A stretch of 64,000 nt of DNA from Sympetrum striolatum (Eukaryota; Arthropoda; Insecta; Odonata; Libellulidae): positions 3,782,001 through 3,846,000 of the forward strand of contig OX388341.1 in NCBI GenBank assembly GCA_947579665.1. Direction: 5' to 3'. The notes below the pieces were generated by a model that did no database searches, had not been told where the DNA came from, and was given only the letters and a program-made list of their open reading frames with translations. Shown piece after piece: positions 22,215-34,800 of this stretch (position 1 is the stretch's first letter; each line of letters begins with the position of its first letter). The translations under genes and the position numbers were made by a program.

Positions 22215-24745
22215 ATCCATCAAAAGGATGTTTCGGAATAAATAAAAAGTAAAATATTCTATTTATCTTTCATAACTAAAGAAAATCGATTGCAAGAAAT
22301 GTAATTGAAAGATATTTACTAAGGATTACCAATTTTCATTCTAATTCTTTTCCTTCTAATAGCGAGACTACCTGATATGCATGCATTTATTTGACATTGT
22401 TTTTTTACCACATGATCATGAAGTGATTGCTCAGGAAACTAAATTACTAATTCTAATGCAGGTGGAGCCCTTTTTGCCGTGAGAGTTGTAAATAGTTACG
22501 CTCTGAATGAGATGAGACATGGGGAGGCGCTGATGAAGTCTCCCTCTATAATAACCTCCATTTTGCCATTTACTTTTTCTTACTGCTTTTGTAACGAAAT
22601 AGGAATGAACCATATCGCTTCGTTTAACCCAGTTTATCACGAAATATATAACCTTTATTGGACGATTCAACTGAAAGATTAAAAACCCTAATATAATATC
22701 AGAAATATAATTATTATCTTAATAATGCTCATAAGATAACTTATCGCGCGATCTCAGCGAAGACATCAAAAGTGTTTAATTCCAAAAGTTCTCTCCCAAC
22801 CCCTTTTGTTCTTTGGTCTAATTTTTACGCCAACGATTGTACAGATTCTCTTTGATGAAAAATAAAATAAAGTATAAAGGAAGTTTTTTTCTCAGTGAAT
22901 CATTGACTACTTCAACTTATTATGGAAATTTACTTTTCAAATATGTCTGACTTGAATTTTTTCTACGAGAGAAATTCAAATTTAATTGATGTTTCCGTTA
23001 TTCAATAAACAATACATTCTTGTCAGGGGGCACTTTTGATGCAGGATTGACATAATATTAAAATAAAAGAAGCACAACCGTAAAAATAAATATTTTATTT
23101 ATATGTATAGAATATAATAAGTGCTGAAAATGGTGTCCAAAATATTGCACGCAGGGTCTGAAGTACTCAAGTATTTTAAGTTTTTCTCTATATGGAGTTC
23201 AATTTATCTTTCGATTTATTTTATTTTTAAAATTACTTAAACAAATATACTAAAGATTCTCCGATTTAAAGTTCTTTTTAAACACCATCTGTAGGTAAAA
23301 AGATCTAATCCAACTTTCTAAATCCATCTAAAGACATCCGCTGGCTAAAAAGTTGTAAAACCTCGTATATGCATAACAAAGGAATTCACACAATTTAAAG
23401 AATTCAAATTTTGCAGAACATGTAATAATTGTGTTGAAATATTCGCCTGAATATTGATTGGTACTTAATATGTAGAGAAAGAAATTCTTTATTTAATGAG
23501 GCGATTACGCTTTCGTTCATAATCATCCTTTCTCGTTAAGACGATACCAATTTATTCTTCAGTTTGAAGGGAAGCGACTTCCTCTTTGGTTTTTGTTCTG
23601 TCTTTTCAATTTCCATGAATTGTGATCTCGATTCGTGAATCACCCAATCGGTTTCTCTTAAACTACGTTTTTGTGCACTTGCAAAGTTGTCCTTTCAGAC
23701 CTGTGCAACGCACATACATCCGTACATGCATATAAATTGGACTTTGTATTTTTAACATGGTTTGTTCCTTTTCCTCCCACAAGTAATCTTAATGCTCATT
23801 ATGCACACAAAATGTCGAATTTGAACAGCTTGGATATGCACAGCTTGTGTGCTCTGCGAATATCCTGATCTGCATTTGCAACAATTGGGATTCGCCGAAG
23901 AAAAGATAAAGCTCGAATAATACATTCTTTGCGCTCTATTTGATCACCGGAAATTCTTTTTTTTTTCACCTCTTCTAAATGCCAAAACTAAGGAACCTGG
24001 AATGCAATGCTTCAAGTTTCGCTGTTCTCTTCTAAGCAAAGACTCGGTAATGAGGTGGATTGATCCACTGAATTCTCTATCCTTGAATCTCTACTCGCAA
24101 TGAGTTTATTTTATTTTTTATATAACCGTGATTTTATCGATAATTTACGCTAAATAGGTGTCCAACAAAAACTTAGATCTTCAAATTGGTTCGTCGAAAC
24201 ACGTTTTCTTCATAAATAGTGCACGTTATGTTCTTTTTTATCGGTTTTAAACTTCATTTCATTTACGGAATTATATTAGAAATAGTGATCCTATGCAATT
24301 AAGATGAGTGCCAAAAGAAAGATTTAAAGATTCTTACTTTAGCTGCATGATATTTTTGGATTCTAAACTGCGAGAATGTGGGAAAATGTTACGAAAAATG
24401 TTTGTTTATTAACAGCTGTTCCCCTGACGACTGAGGCGATTGCTGAACTCGTCCCTCAAATTAGGAGAGACAATTTATCGCGTCGCAAAAGGACTTGCGT
24501 GTTCTTAACGCACTCTCTCTACACTAGGAACATTCTCCTTCAGTTTTGTATAATTGGTTGGAGCTCTTCTGTTGGGTCAGCCTCTTCTAACTATAGTATT
24601 CTACTTTTTCTTTCAACTTCTTTCTCTCTATTATTGTCATCAACCCTTTCAAACCTTGAACTAGCAAGTATCGCCTCTATCCAACGGATACCGTCTCTCC
24701 GTTTAACCATCAGTGACCTCAATTTCTTTCAGAAAATACTTGTTA
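22215..24745. other. AT-rich non-coding stretch
   Basis: About 2.5 kb without a supported gene, tRNA or clear repeat. Short frames at 22431-22682 oppose each other on the two strands. Confidence 0.5.
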
Positions 24746-27249
24746 TTTCGTCATCAAACCGAAGAATGGTTTTTGACGGAGTTTCTCCGATCCTGGGCAA
24801 GCCTCTTCATATTGGAGTAGGAAGCACTGTCCGTATCCTTCATGAATTGGAATTCCAATCTAGGTCTGCGTTTCTCCCTTCCACCGTGCCTTCTTCTAAT
24901 ATTGCCATCGTGTCTCAGGATGTGCCCAACCCATGTTTCTCTCCTTTTGCAGATGAGATCTCCCTCAACTCTTTCCAACACCTCCTCATTTGAGACTTTG
25001 TCCAACCAGGGAATCATTATGCGATAGCAAACGCTTGCGTTTCTTTTCATACTCTCTCCAAGTATCCGTACCGCAGAACACTCCACGCGAAGGTCTTTTC
25101 TCAGTTGCTTGTTTATATTGCTAGAGGTGACCGGTTTTTGTTTAAGGCAGTCTTTTCTTTATTTATGCGGTATACAATATTTTTTTAAATCTGCCATCCG
25201 ATGTTACTCTGCTTCAAAGATAAGAAAAGGAGTCCAGCCTTTCTCCTCCCAACTCACACTCCACCCTCGTATTTGCTCGTCACGAGAACTTTGGTTTTTA
25301 GTTTATTTATTTTCAAGTTATATTTTCCAAGTTTCTCCATTTCCTCGACTGTGGCTATTGGGTCATCTTTTGTTTCACCATTACTCCAATGCCGTCATCG
25401 AAACGTATAAACCTAATTCTCTTTCCCTATTTTAGAACACCCCAAATGTGGCCCAAGTTCTCTACTACTTCGTCCAAGACCCTTAGGATACATCCATTGA
25501 ACAATTTTGGGGAAAGTGAGCAGCCTTGTCTTACTCCTTGTGCTCTTGATGCTTCCTCCTGATGGTCTCCGCTTCTCGCTACAGCCATCTCTTCCATGTG
25601 CAGACTTTGCACCACTCTCCTGTCTTTGTATTTAATTCAAACCTCCCTTTATCATTTAAAACAGTTTCTGCCAGTCGATCCTATCGAAATCCTTTCATAG
25701 GTCAATAAATGCCAATTTCTTGACACGCTCTTTATGAATTCTCTTTTCTATTAGCAGACTCAGAATAGCTCCGCGAGTGCCTCTTCCGAACTGATCGTTC
25801 TGTATCGTTCAACACGGCTTCTATTTTTCCTTCTATTCTGAATGATTTTGGTTTGAATTTTTTAGACATGAGTCACTAGAGGAATCGTTCTCTACTTCTC
25901 ACACTTTCTGGCAGCGTTTCAGGAATAACGAGACCTTTTTTAAAGTCCCTCGGCAAATGAACCGTCTCGTATATGTTGCAAACCAGATTGTAAACATTTT
26001 TCTGAACCTCGTCACCAGCGGACCTAATGAGCTCTGTTGGTAGATATCCCAGGTGCCTTATTGTCATGGAGCTTTTCTATGGCCAGATCTAATGCCACAC
26101 GAAGGATGGCGTCAGCTTTACCTTCTTCGTCCACTTTCTCTTCATCAATTTCCTCCCATCTATGACTCTTCCCAATCCACCATAAAGCATCTCCAAATAT
26201 TGCTCCCACCAACGCCTTCCGTCCATCTTTCCCTTTTTTATACCATTGCACTTGAGTCTGCGGGGTCCGAAGAAAATTTTGCCTGTCTTGTAAGCTATAT
26301 CGAGTTTACCTTTTTTGACAAGTTCTTCCATTACCTTGCATTTGTCACTCACATATGCTTCTCTTGCCTTCTTGTATTCTCTATTTATCTCGTTTCTCAG
26401 TGCTTGCCTTTCTTCTCCCTTCTTCTGATAGATTTTTAAGGGAACGCCTTCTGTTGATCTTTTGAATCATGTCATCGCTTATCCATTCCTTCTTCTTATC
26501 AGTCTTTTGCCTCCCTATCACTTCCTTTGCTGTTTTTTAATAGAGATTCTTTGTCCACGCTATCCAATGTTTTTTCGTAATCATATTCAAAGCAACATTC
26601 GTTTTATCTTAAGGTTTTTAGTATCCCATTTCTGACAATCTTTCTTTCTAGCTTTTTTCTATCTTTTTGAATTTGAGCACACATTCAGTAAGAACTAAGC
26701 TGTGGTCACCATCAATATCAGGTCCTGGGAGACTTCTAGATTTTTTTATTTGGTTCCGGAACCTCCGATTGATTAAAATGTAGTATATTTGATGTCTTCC
26801 TCTGTCTCCTGGCTCTTCCAAGTTTATCGCCTCCGAGGATGGAGTTGGATCAAAGTGTTGTTTATTACCACTTTGTGTTGATAGCAGAATTACACAAGAT
26901 CCCTCTCACCAAGGCCAAAGGGCATTACAACTGGACTTTATCTTTCCTCTGCGACCGTAGCGTTCCAGTCTCATGAGACTGTCCTCCCCTTTAATTCCCA
27001 TCATGCCTTGAGGACGGCATATAGACTTGGGCAATCACCGTTTTATTTGGTTTTGTATCAATTTTGAGTAGAATAATCTTTCCGCCAATCTACTCTTCTA
27101 CTCTGTTTCCCAGCTCTCTACCTAAGATGACCACTCCCGCCTCATGCATCCTGTGCTGATAACTCGGTAGTCTCCACCGCAGAAATCTTCATTGTCCGGC
27201 AACCTCATCTCTCATCACTACCAAAACCTCCATCTTAATCTCAAGTTTA

Positions 27250-27257
27250 AGATTTTC
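27250..27257. repeat. Target-site duplication, left (foldback element)
   Basis: AGATTTTC here equals AGATTTTC at 28837-28844 and flanks the foldback element exactly. Deleting one copy and the insert restores the LINE endonuclease reading frame (KLEN-L-KLEIK). Confidence 0.9.
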
Positions 27258-27812
27258 GGTTAATGGTAACTAAGCGGGGTTTTTACCGTTAGTTTTTTCA
27301 GGTAGAAATTTCGAGGGTCGCCATACTAATCCGGACTCTTAGCTGGGCTTTCCAGCTCGGGATCGCCCAACCTTCACATCAGGGAGGACCATAAAAAAAC
27401 TAACCGCGTGGAGTACGATTTAAAAAGTTATAAACAATTCAAATGAGCAACAATTTATTATCTTCGCGGGTTCTTAGGCGGGTGTTTTAAATATCTCAAC
27501 GGGGGTTGGGTTGGGTTGGGGGAGGATTTCTAGATTTTTGATAGAAATCCCTCCCCCCTACCCCAACCCAACGGCAACGTTGCCGTGTGTAAACGGGTAA
27601 TATCTTGCAAAATCACGACAAATCTTAATTTTCATCGTAGAACGTCAATCAAAAGACGCTTGTATATCTCTTAGGACGAGTCAGACGACGAAGATAATAA
27701 ATTGTTGCTCATTTGAATTGTTTATAACTTTTTAAATCGTATTCCACGCGGTTAGTTTTTTATGGTCCCCCATGCTGTGGCGGCAGGGCGCTCCTGAGCT
27801 GGAAAGCCTAGC

Positions 27813-27818
27813 TAAGGG
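27813..27818. repeat. Target-site duplication, left (LINE family B copy 2)
   Basis: TAAGGG here equals TAAGGG at 28750-28755. The opposite arm of the foldback (complement of 27330-27345) reads straight across this point, which gives an internal empty-site reference. Confidence 0.85.
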
Positions 27819-28749
27819 TTACCTCTGGCGTACCTCAAGGCAGTGTAATTGGACCTCTTCTTTTCCTTATTTATATCAATGACTTGAGTGACGAGATAGT
27901 TAGTAATGTGAGGATATTTGCGGATGACTCGGTTATATATAGGGAAATAACAAACGAGGAAGACCGGACATCTCTCTCAAACGATTTAGTCCTCATCCAA
28001 AGGTGGTGCGAAAAATGGGAATTAGATATTAACGTAAGTAAATGCTCCGTAGTTAATTTCTTCGAAAAGAAAAAAATGCGTCCAAATCACCCATACAAAA
28101 TTAATGGAATTAGTATCAAAGTAGTAGATTCAGTTAAATATCTCGGGATCAACATTACTAATAACTTAAATTGGAGCACGCATATTCGAAAAATCTGCGG
28201 CAAAGCAAGTAAAAGGCTTGGCTTTGTAAAGCGTATTGTCGGTAAATGCGACGAAAAGGTGAGAGAGCGATGTTATTTTACCTTGGTCAGACCCCTTCTA
28301 GAATATGCGGCAAGTATATGGGATCCGGCGGATGAAACGTGTACTCGGGAACTCGAGAAAGTGCAGCGTAAAGCGGTTCGTTTTGTTAAGAAATGCTACG
28401 ATAAAAAAGCAAGCGTTACAAAAATGCTCTCAGACGTAGGTTGGGAATCCTTGAAAGAAAGGAGATTGGAAGCTAGGCTGCGATTGCTTAATAAATTCAG
28501 GGAAACTACATTTTCCAAAGATACAATCGGTATCATGCAACCCCCCTGCTACGTCGGTCGATCCGATAATGACCGTAAGTTAAGAGAAATAGATGCTAGG
28601 ACGAACCGTTTTAGAGATTCATTCTTTCCGCGAACAATACGTGACAATAATCGAATAAGGAAGTAATTTAGATTCAACTGGTGTTTACACCCCCTGCCAC
28701 ACGCCGAAAGGCGGCTTGTAGGGTATTAATGTAGATGTAGATGTAGATG
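27819..28749 (+). mobile_element. 5'-truncated CR1/Jockey-like LINE, family B copy 2
   Basis: The open frame runs from about 27821 to 28666 without a stop; its apparent start is internal because the element is truncated. It contains the last half of the reverse transcriptase: TSGVPQGSVIGPLLFLIYIN (motif B), RIFADDSVIY with intact FADD catalytic aspartates, WCEKWELDINVSKCSV, VKYLGINITNNLNWSTHIRK, FTLVRPLLEYAASIWDP and a terminal GWESLKERRLEARLR. The 3' UTR has the CGCCGAAAGGCG inverted word and a tail of (GTAGAT) repeats to 28749. The uninterrupted frame, clean target duplication and near identity to 5812-6181 point to recent insertion. It lies inside the right arm of the foldback element. Confidence 0.92.
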
Positions 28750-28755
28750 TAAGGG
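28750..28755. repeat. Target-site duplication, right (LINE family B copy 2)
   Basis: TAAGGG, second copy, directly after the (GTAGAT)n tail. Confidence 0.85.
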
Positions 28756-28836
28756 TCCGGATTAGGATGGAGACTCTCCAAATTTCTACCTGAAAAAAAA
28801 ACTAACGGTAAAAACCCCGCTTAGCTACCACTAACC

Positions 28837-28844
28837 AGATTTTC
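28837..28844. repeat. Target-site duplication, right (foldback element)
   Basis: AGATTTTC, second copy, directly after the right inverted terminus. Confidence 0.9.
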
Positions 28845-29419
28845 TAACTTTTCACACTGCAGTAGTGACCTCACATTCTAAGTAGCGATTCTTCTTCGTT
28901 GTTTTGGTGATTTCTTCATCATGTTGACTGATGCGTAGACCCCTACAGTCCCCCCCGGAGATCCGATTTGGGGACTAATATATCTTCGTAATTACACATT
29001 GCAAGAGTACACTTCATGTCGCTTAATATTCCTTGAAGCCCATCGATACTAGGGACATCCGTAGGGATATAATAGTAGCTCCCCGTTTCTATCTCCATTC
29101 TGTTGGCTCTTTCTCCTCTCAAGCCCTGCCCTGGGTCCTCCGGGCTCATCCACCTTCCAACGAAACCGTTGGCAATAACTGCGGGGATGAGCTCTTAGTT
29201 GGGGGGATGAGCTCTGAGTGGAAGACCGGCCTTAATCCCTTCGGTCGCCAGAGCCTCGCTAGTATAAACAGGTAGTTCCTCAGGAAGGTAAGGAAGGCAT
29301 TTGGTAGGGTGAGGCTACGCATCCCAACCCTTGCAACTTAAATTGCTAAGGGTAGATATAGGACGAATGATTTCATTTTCACTCTGTATGCCTTCCCATC
29401 CCACTGTATTTATTTCATT

Positions 29420-30940
29420 CTCTCTACTTTCCATCGCTGAATGAGCTTTCGCTTGCCTCATCTATTAACTCTCCTATTCTACTTCTTCACATCCATTTAT
29501 ATCATGGGATTCGGCGAAATTTTCAACTGTACTGATAGTTAAAACTATACCTGAATATTATGTTTTATACTTTCTTAATAATATTTATTTATTTAAAAAA
29601 TTATCTGTTTACTTTTAGTTACAAATTGTACTGTTTTTCACTTCATTTTAAATGCCCTGTGCTTTTTATGTTTATATATGTCTATATAAGTTTATAAATA
29701 ATGTAAGAGATGTATGGGGAAGCAGAGCCGACGTTTTTAGATTAAGAAAGCTTAATTAAACCATGTAAATCGAATTTCAGGTGTACAACGTTACGAATAA
29801 TACAACTTTCTACACTGGAGAAGATACCGAAGACTAGAAAACGTCAACTCCTCGATTGAAGGCTTATTTAAGGCTCTTTTCCTCGAGAAAAAACTCAGCG
29901 TTCAGACTAACGCTCACACGAGAAGAGGGAGAAAAGAAACGATAATTCACAGACTGAAATAATTAAAAACAGTTGATTCTTGTAATTGATGCATCAGTCC
30001 GAAGTGGCATGAGATTTGGTACGAAAGTCATATACCTGATCTTCAATTCCATATTAAGATAGGGAAACTTATGTAAATATTTATATTAATAGTGTTTATT
30101 TTTATGACATTAGTTAGATCCTTTTTGAGGAGTTTGGGATATCTACGAGAGAACCGTAGGAAAACATAAGAAAATCGATTATATGTACCCTGGGTTCGAT
30201 CCCAGGGGATCCCTGCATGATTATATTCAAACAGTTTTCTTTGAGTATTTAAGTCGCTCTAATGATGACATTTATAGGTTTGGTTTATTTAAAAATGCGG
30301 CTCATGCCCCAAGTAAGTTACGCCATTAAATGTCATTAAATAACTTTCTGAACCTATTTCAAAAATGTATTTCCTACGGAATTCTTACTTCAACTATTTC
30401 ATTACGTTAACTGAATATAAAATTGAGCGAATTCTGCTTATGTGTGATCAGCGCATTCATTCGGTTTTATTGTCCGAATTTTTATGCAGAATTTCGATTA
30501 TTCGCACCTTTCAAAACGACCGCCTCGTCCGATTCCTTAAGGGGGTTCAGTCATATGTTATTAATAAATATTTCAGAACATAATCCGTGGCCGTCCAAAT
30601 TAATACCGAAAAGGTTAAAGGGCAAACATGAGCTTCCGGTTGTAAATCAATTCGCGACTCTATTAGTCGCAAAGGCTCCAAATCAGAGGCCGCCTCTGAT
30701 AACCCCTGTTAATGCCACTCTTTCTTCGATCGAACTTTTGCCGCCTCGAATCGGAGATGAATTTAGAGCCATCTTCAGAGTATAAATTTCTAAGCGAAAC
30801 TTTACTGAATGTTATAAATAATTTTAGTAAATCTGTGAGTTCCTCTTATGAGGATACAGCGAAAGAGGCGTACGATTCAGACAAAGAATATTTATACATA
30901 CAAATATATTTTGACGACACACTTGCCATAGCGTGTAACC
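29420..30940. other. Non-coding stretch
   Basis: No supported gene. A B-box-like word CCTGGGTTCGATCCCAGGGG at 30188-30207 is itself a short palindrome and could be a SINE relic. Overlapping plus-strand frames at 30365-30785 have no motif. Confidence 0.45.
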
Positions 30941-30949
30941 GCCACAAAA

Positions 30950-31600
30950 ATGTGACTTTGCTCCTCCGTAGCATGAGCTCGATTCCAGAAGACCCCATAA
31001 TCCCGATGTCTTCCATTGCGGAATCCTCCCAGCAAATAAGAGAGTTGAACTTCGAGGGATCGCTGGAAGCCGTGCATATCCAACGAAAACTGCAATCTTC
31101 AAGGATTATCCTTGGTTCGACGCTAGGTCAGGGCAAATATTCTCCCATTTAAATTACATTGCGACGATATTTAAGATTTTGTAAAAATCCATTCCCGATA
31201 TCATCGTAACTTAAAACCTGTCATGTGAAAAGAGATCATAAATACATTTCATGTACGCTTTTTAATCATTGGTTGGATGCCACCATTTGCATCATTCAAT
31301 TGAACGGGAAATCGGAATTTTGTTTGAAGGCATTCCAGATTTATCGAATTTTAGAAACGGTCAGAGTTGCCCAAAATAAACGGTTAAATGCTATCTCATC
31401 TTACAAAAAGGTATAACACCAGGCTACTTGGATACGGAATCGAATTACACATAGAGGAATTTGGGTTCCTATACCTTAGGATCATTGGTTCGACTTCCGG
31501 GTAGCATTTGCATTCTACCATTCAGTAAAAGGGGAATACGGAATTTAGTTTGAGGACATTCTCGGTATTTTATCAACTTCAAACTTTGGATTGAAATCGT
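30950..31600 (+). mobile_element. Dimeric SINE, copy 3, with duplicated tail
   Basis: The plus-strand segment 30960-31130 matches the complement of 8995-9200: GCTCGATTCCAGAAG, CATTGCGGAATCCTCCCAG, ACTTCGAGGGATCGCTGGA, GCATATCCAACGAAAACTGC, CCTTGGTTCGACGCTAGG. Further on, ATTGGTTGGATGCCACCATT with TTTGCATCATTCAATTGAA (31270-31305) is repeated in diverged form as ATTGGTTCGACTTCCGGG with CATTTGCATTCTACCATTCA (31485-31525), each followed by CGGAATTTNGTTTGA. A SINE tail is thus present twice in tandem. The plus-strand frame 30712-31152 is formed mostly of SINE sequence and is not a gene. Confidence 0.6.
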
Positions 31601-31849
31601 GGTGCCAAGATCATTCACTTCTTGCGGAAAGTATCTTGGATCGACACCAGGCGTTCTCAATTCTCCCTTATGAAGAGTGGAATTCCAAATATTTCTATGA
31701 AGCATTTCACGAGAAGAAAGAATTTCATAATGTGATCAGCAGTCATGAATTTCCAATATCAGGATCACGGAAACATGTTTTTAAAGTTCCTCCTATGACA
31801 AATCTATTTTTTCTACAATTACAATACAACCCATCGTAACCTGCCCAAT

Positions 31850-34800
31850 TTATGCTCCCCTGGTACGCGATGTATGGTGTATATCTAAGGCACTCAAATA
31901 CTAAAGATTTACGGATTATGATGAAACCCAGAGTTCTGTATACATCAGCATAACTTAACAGAGAAACATTAGAAGACGGATTATCGAAGAGTAAATATTC
32001 CTTGCGGGCTCATCTTCCGTCGATAAAAAAATAATTAAAACTGTTCAAAATCGCGAAAGAAACTTTACAGCTTTTCCTTCCTCAAGAAAATCCATGTTTC
32101 CAATAAGAAAGAGAAAAATATCGACTGTTTTTTAGTAAGGGACCTATTTCGACGGAAAGTAATTAGTATTTGAAAGAAATCGATGCCTTTTACACGCTCA
32201 ACGAAACGAAAATGAATTAAAAATGGCAATTTGTGATTAAAAAATAGAATTGTTTCGAGAAAAGAACGCTTTACCTTGACTTGGCGCGGATACATTTCAA
32301 TTATGTGTACTAGCTGTTTATTGGATTGTAATCTTATTTCTTGCTTCTATACAGTTCATACAAAAAATAATAATTTCATAAAATATGAACGTCTGGATGG
32401 AATTGTGAAGAGAATTGCCTCAACATTGATAATTAAAGAAAACTAAAAATAGAATGGAATACATAAGATTAGGTATATGACTTTTTGGGCATTACTTCGT
32501 ACGTGCCAAACCAACCACCTAATTACCTAACCACCAATCTACGCAAAGGAAGATGGTAATGAACTAAAATAAATATAATTATCTCTATACACATTAGTGT
32601 TGTGGTTATTGAATTTAAATACAGTAATTTGTATTTTCAGACATTTCTCTATTGCACTGAATATCTAAGGCATGGAACAAAACAGACAATCGCTTATTTA
32701 CAACCCCTTTAATATCAGATCAACACTTAATTCACTTTGATTTTATGAATACTTCTTAACGATAATACACAAAAGATAATAATGTAGAGAAATTACAAAC
32801 TAAAGACTTCTGAAATATTATTTCCAAAGAGAGAAAAAAGTGTCAGCAGCGGAGCCGTGTCTGTGACTGAGCTCGTAGTCAGAAAAATGAATGATCACGC
32901 AAACCCAAATAAGATTTTAAATACAGAGCGATACCAAGTTTCAGATCGCTCACCCAGGAATAGAAACTATCTTGTGATCAAGGTTAGCAATGTCTGCGTC
33001 ATATTTGACGATGCAGTTGGAGGAAGGAAATGTTTTTAAAAGTCAAGTGGTCGGCTGTGTTTCCCAGGGATATGAGTCCATGTCCACTACCGCCTGTCAT
33101 CACTTTAATATGCTTTACTTTGCAAAACCCTTAGAATGTATGCTTTTTTAATTAACTCCTTGATACCTCGTAAAAATCCGAACATATGCAATTTTTTTAC
33201 CCTGTGAGTTCCAGATTATACTAGAGTTCGGTTGTCAAGTTTCTTTCAATGCGTGAGAAGACCCTTAAATATGTTCTCATTCCTTCTGATTATTTTTGAT
33301 AGAAGATTATAAAATTTGATGTCCACTCAGAAGATATCTAACTCCTCTATTTATCGTCACTTCTTCTTTTTATAAGCCCACATGGCTTTTTTACGATTCT
33401 ACGTAGTATCATCATTCCGTCATTGTCTTTATAGCTTAATTTTCAGGGGTATCACTGACACAATGTTAGCGCTAATATTCAATCTGGGTAAAACAACTCA
33501 GCGATATGGGGTAAATACTAACAGGGCTCATAAAAGTCGCACCAACATAATTGAGGTGACGAGTTCACCGATTTTCTATAAACGTTATTTTTGTGGAGTC
33601 GTAAATTGTTAAAGAAAATATTACATACTACTATAAGGTATCTCTAATTTATTATTATCACCTATTGTTTAAATTATAGTTGCGGGATAATATACAGCAG
33701 GAGATTTCGGACGCGTACGGTTCCAAATGAAATAGAACCATATTGAAGTATTGTATCCAACGATAAAAAGTCTGAACAAGCTCAGGCTCGCTACAATCAG
33801 ATACGACACACGACAGACGATTGAACGTCATCCCTTCTTGACCACACCCGAGCAACCGCGCAGCGAGGTGTTTATGGAAATTCGAGTATCAAACAAGTTA
33901 GATAACATTTCCCGCTTCAATTAATATTCGCATTGTCTAAGGAACATTCTTTCTTTCTTTTCGTTTTGACACAATTCGTCTTCTGATGGAGAAATTCACA
34001 AAATGTCCGTTCATTAAGATTTTTCCATTTTCTCTCAGTCCCTTTGTAACTTGTGGAGTACAGCGTATCTTTGCTTTTAATTTTCCCGATCGAAAGGAAG
34101 GCAGTCTGAAATGGCCATTCGATGACACCTCATTCATGCAATCGAGGAGTAAACTACACTGAACGTCACAAGCTAGATTCAAAGTCAATATGAAATACCT
34201 GTATGTGACCGGTCGTGAGTTTGTGATGCTAAGTAAACCATTAGGGAAAAAGTACAATTTCTGAGATTATTTCCGAAGCATACATTTCCCTGTCTGCGGA
34301 TTCTTCATAATAAGGAAACAGTGGCTGAATTTAGTGTCAGAGGCCGTCAGAGTACTGTTTCACTAATCCCTTTCTTTCTAGTATATTCTTTTCTATAATT
34401 GCACCACATAATTTCCTATGCTAACTATAGATAATTAAAGTGGGAAACTAACAAATGCAGTTTCAAATTTACTCTAAACCTTTTTTTGCACTTAATGCAT
34501 CCCTTTATTAGACTGATCAATCTAATTACTGAATAACTTTAGGATTGCGCGTTGGGCGTTGCAGAAGGAAGATAAAATAATAATTTCGAGATTCTGCGAT
34601 TCTCCGATTTTCAAAATGTTTTGGAATTAATTTGAGTTTATAAGACCTCGTGAATCAAACTGTTTACCCTCGCTTGTTTTGTAGATGCATAGTTCTTTTC
34701 CGCATTTATACACAGATGGCCTTCTTATCACTCTCCACATCTGAGCGCTTTCGCGCTTTTCCTACCCCAATTATAATCCACTTATCTCTTAATTCCCCTT

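Larger units (their letters stand above)
27258..28836. mobile_element. Foldback DNA transposon with 8-bp target duplication
   Basis: The ends are inverted repeats: GGTTAATGGTAACTAAGCGG at the left and a close complement of GGTTAGTGGTAGCTAAGCGG at the right. The complementarity continues for most of the element: the block GACCATAAAAAAACTAACCG near 27388 pairs with its complement near 27760, and the TTGGG-rich run at 27503-27530 pairs with the CCCAA-rich run at 27552-27572. The palindrome centre is near 27540. Without the nested LINE it would be about 642 bases long. It encodes nothing, so it is non-autonomous. An 8-bp duplication with long inverted arms fits a hAT- or P-like or foldback superfamily; the superfamily cannot be fixed from this alone. 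Confidence 0.88.
24754..29350 (-). mobile_element. RTE-like LINE, family A, near full length but split and degenerate
   Basis: Read from high to low coordinates. A leader region lies at about 29350-28920. The endonuclease N-terminus (NVRSLLQCEKLENL) is encoded at 28877-28837. The reading is then broken by a 1.6-kb foldback insertion and resumes at 27249 (LKLEIKM). Next come GDYRVISTGCMRRE near 27170 and VIAQVYMPSSRHDG near 27030, both endonuclease. The linker and RT start are at 26251-25876 (KLHDNKAPG, YLPTELIRSAG). RT motif A is LAFIDL-KDFDRIDW near 25725-25665, and GVRQGCSLSPKLF lies at 25530-25490. The catalytic box near 25410 reads RFDDGIGV instead of FADD, so it has lost its alanine codon. 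The C-terminal tail (WVGHILRHDGNIRRRHGG ... SYSNMKRLAQDRR) is at 24990-24780. Stops and frame changes show it is inactive. Plus-strand frames at 24376-25435 and 26053-26439 are antisense shadows. Confidence 0.88.

Noticed and set aside
24376..24993. 205-codon plus-strand frame, the longest outside the GC island apart from the LINE
   Set aside because: Its second half is antisense to the clearly recognisable C-terminal tail of the family A LINE (minus strand), and its composition is Ser/Leu-rich as expected for an antisense shadow.
26053..26439. 128-codon plus-strand frame
   Set aside because: Antisense to the LINE linker/RT start region; no motif of its own.
30712..31152. 146-codon plus-strand frame
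   Set aside because: Most of it is the dimeric SINE sequence shared with 8995-9200, so the frame is fortuitous.
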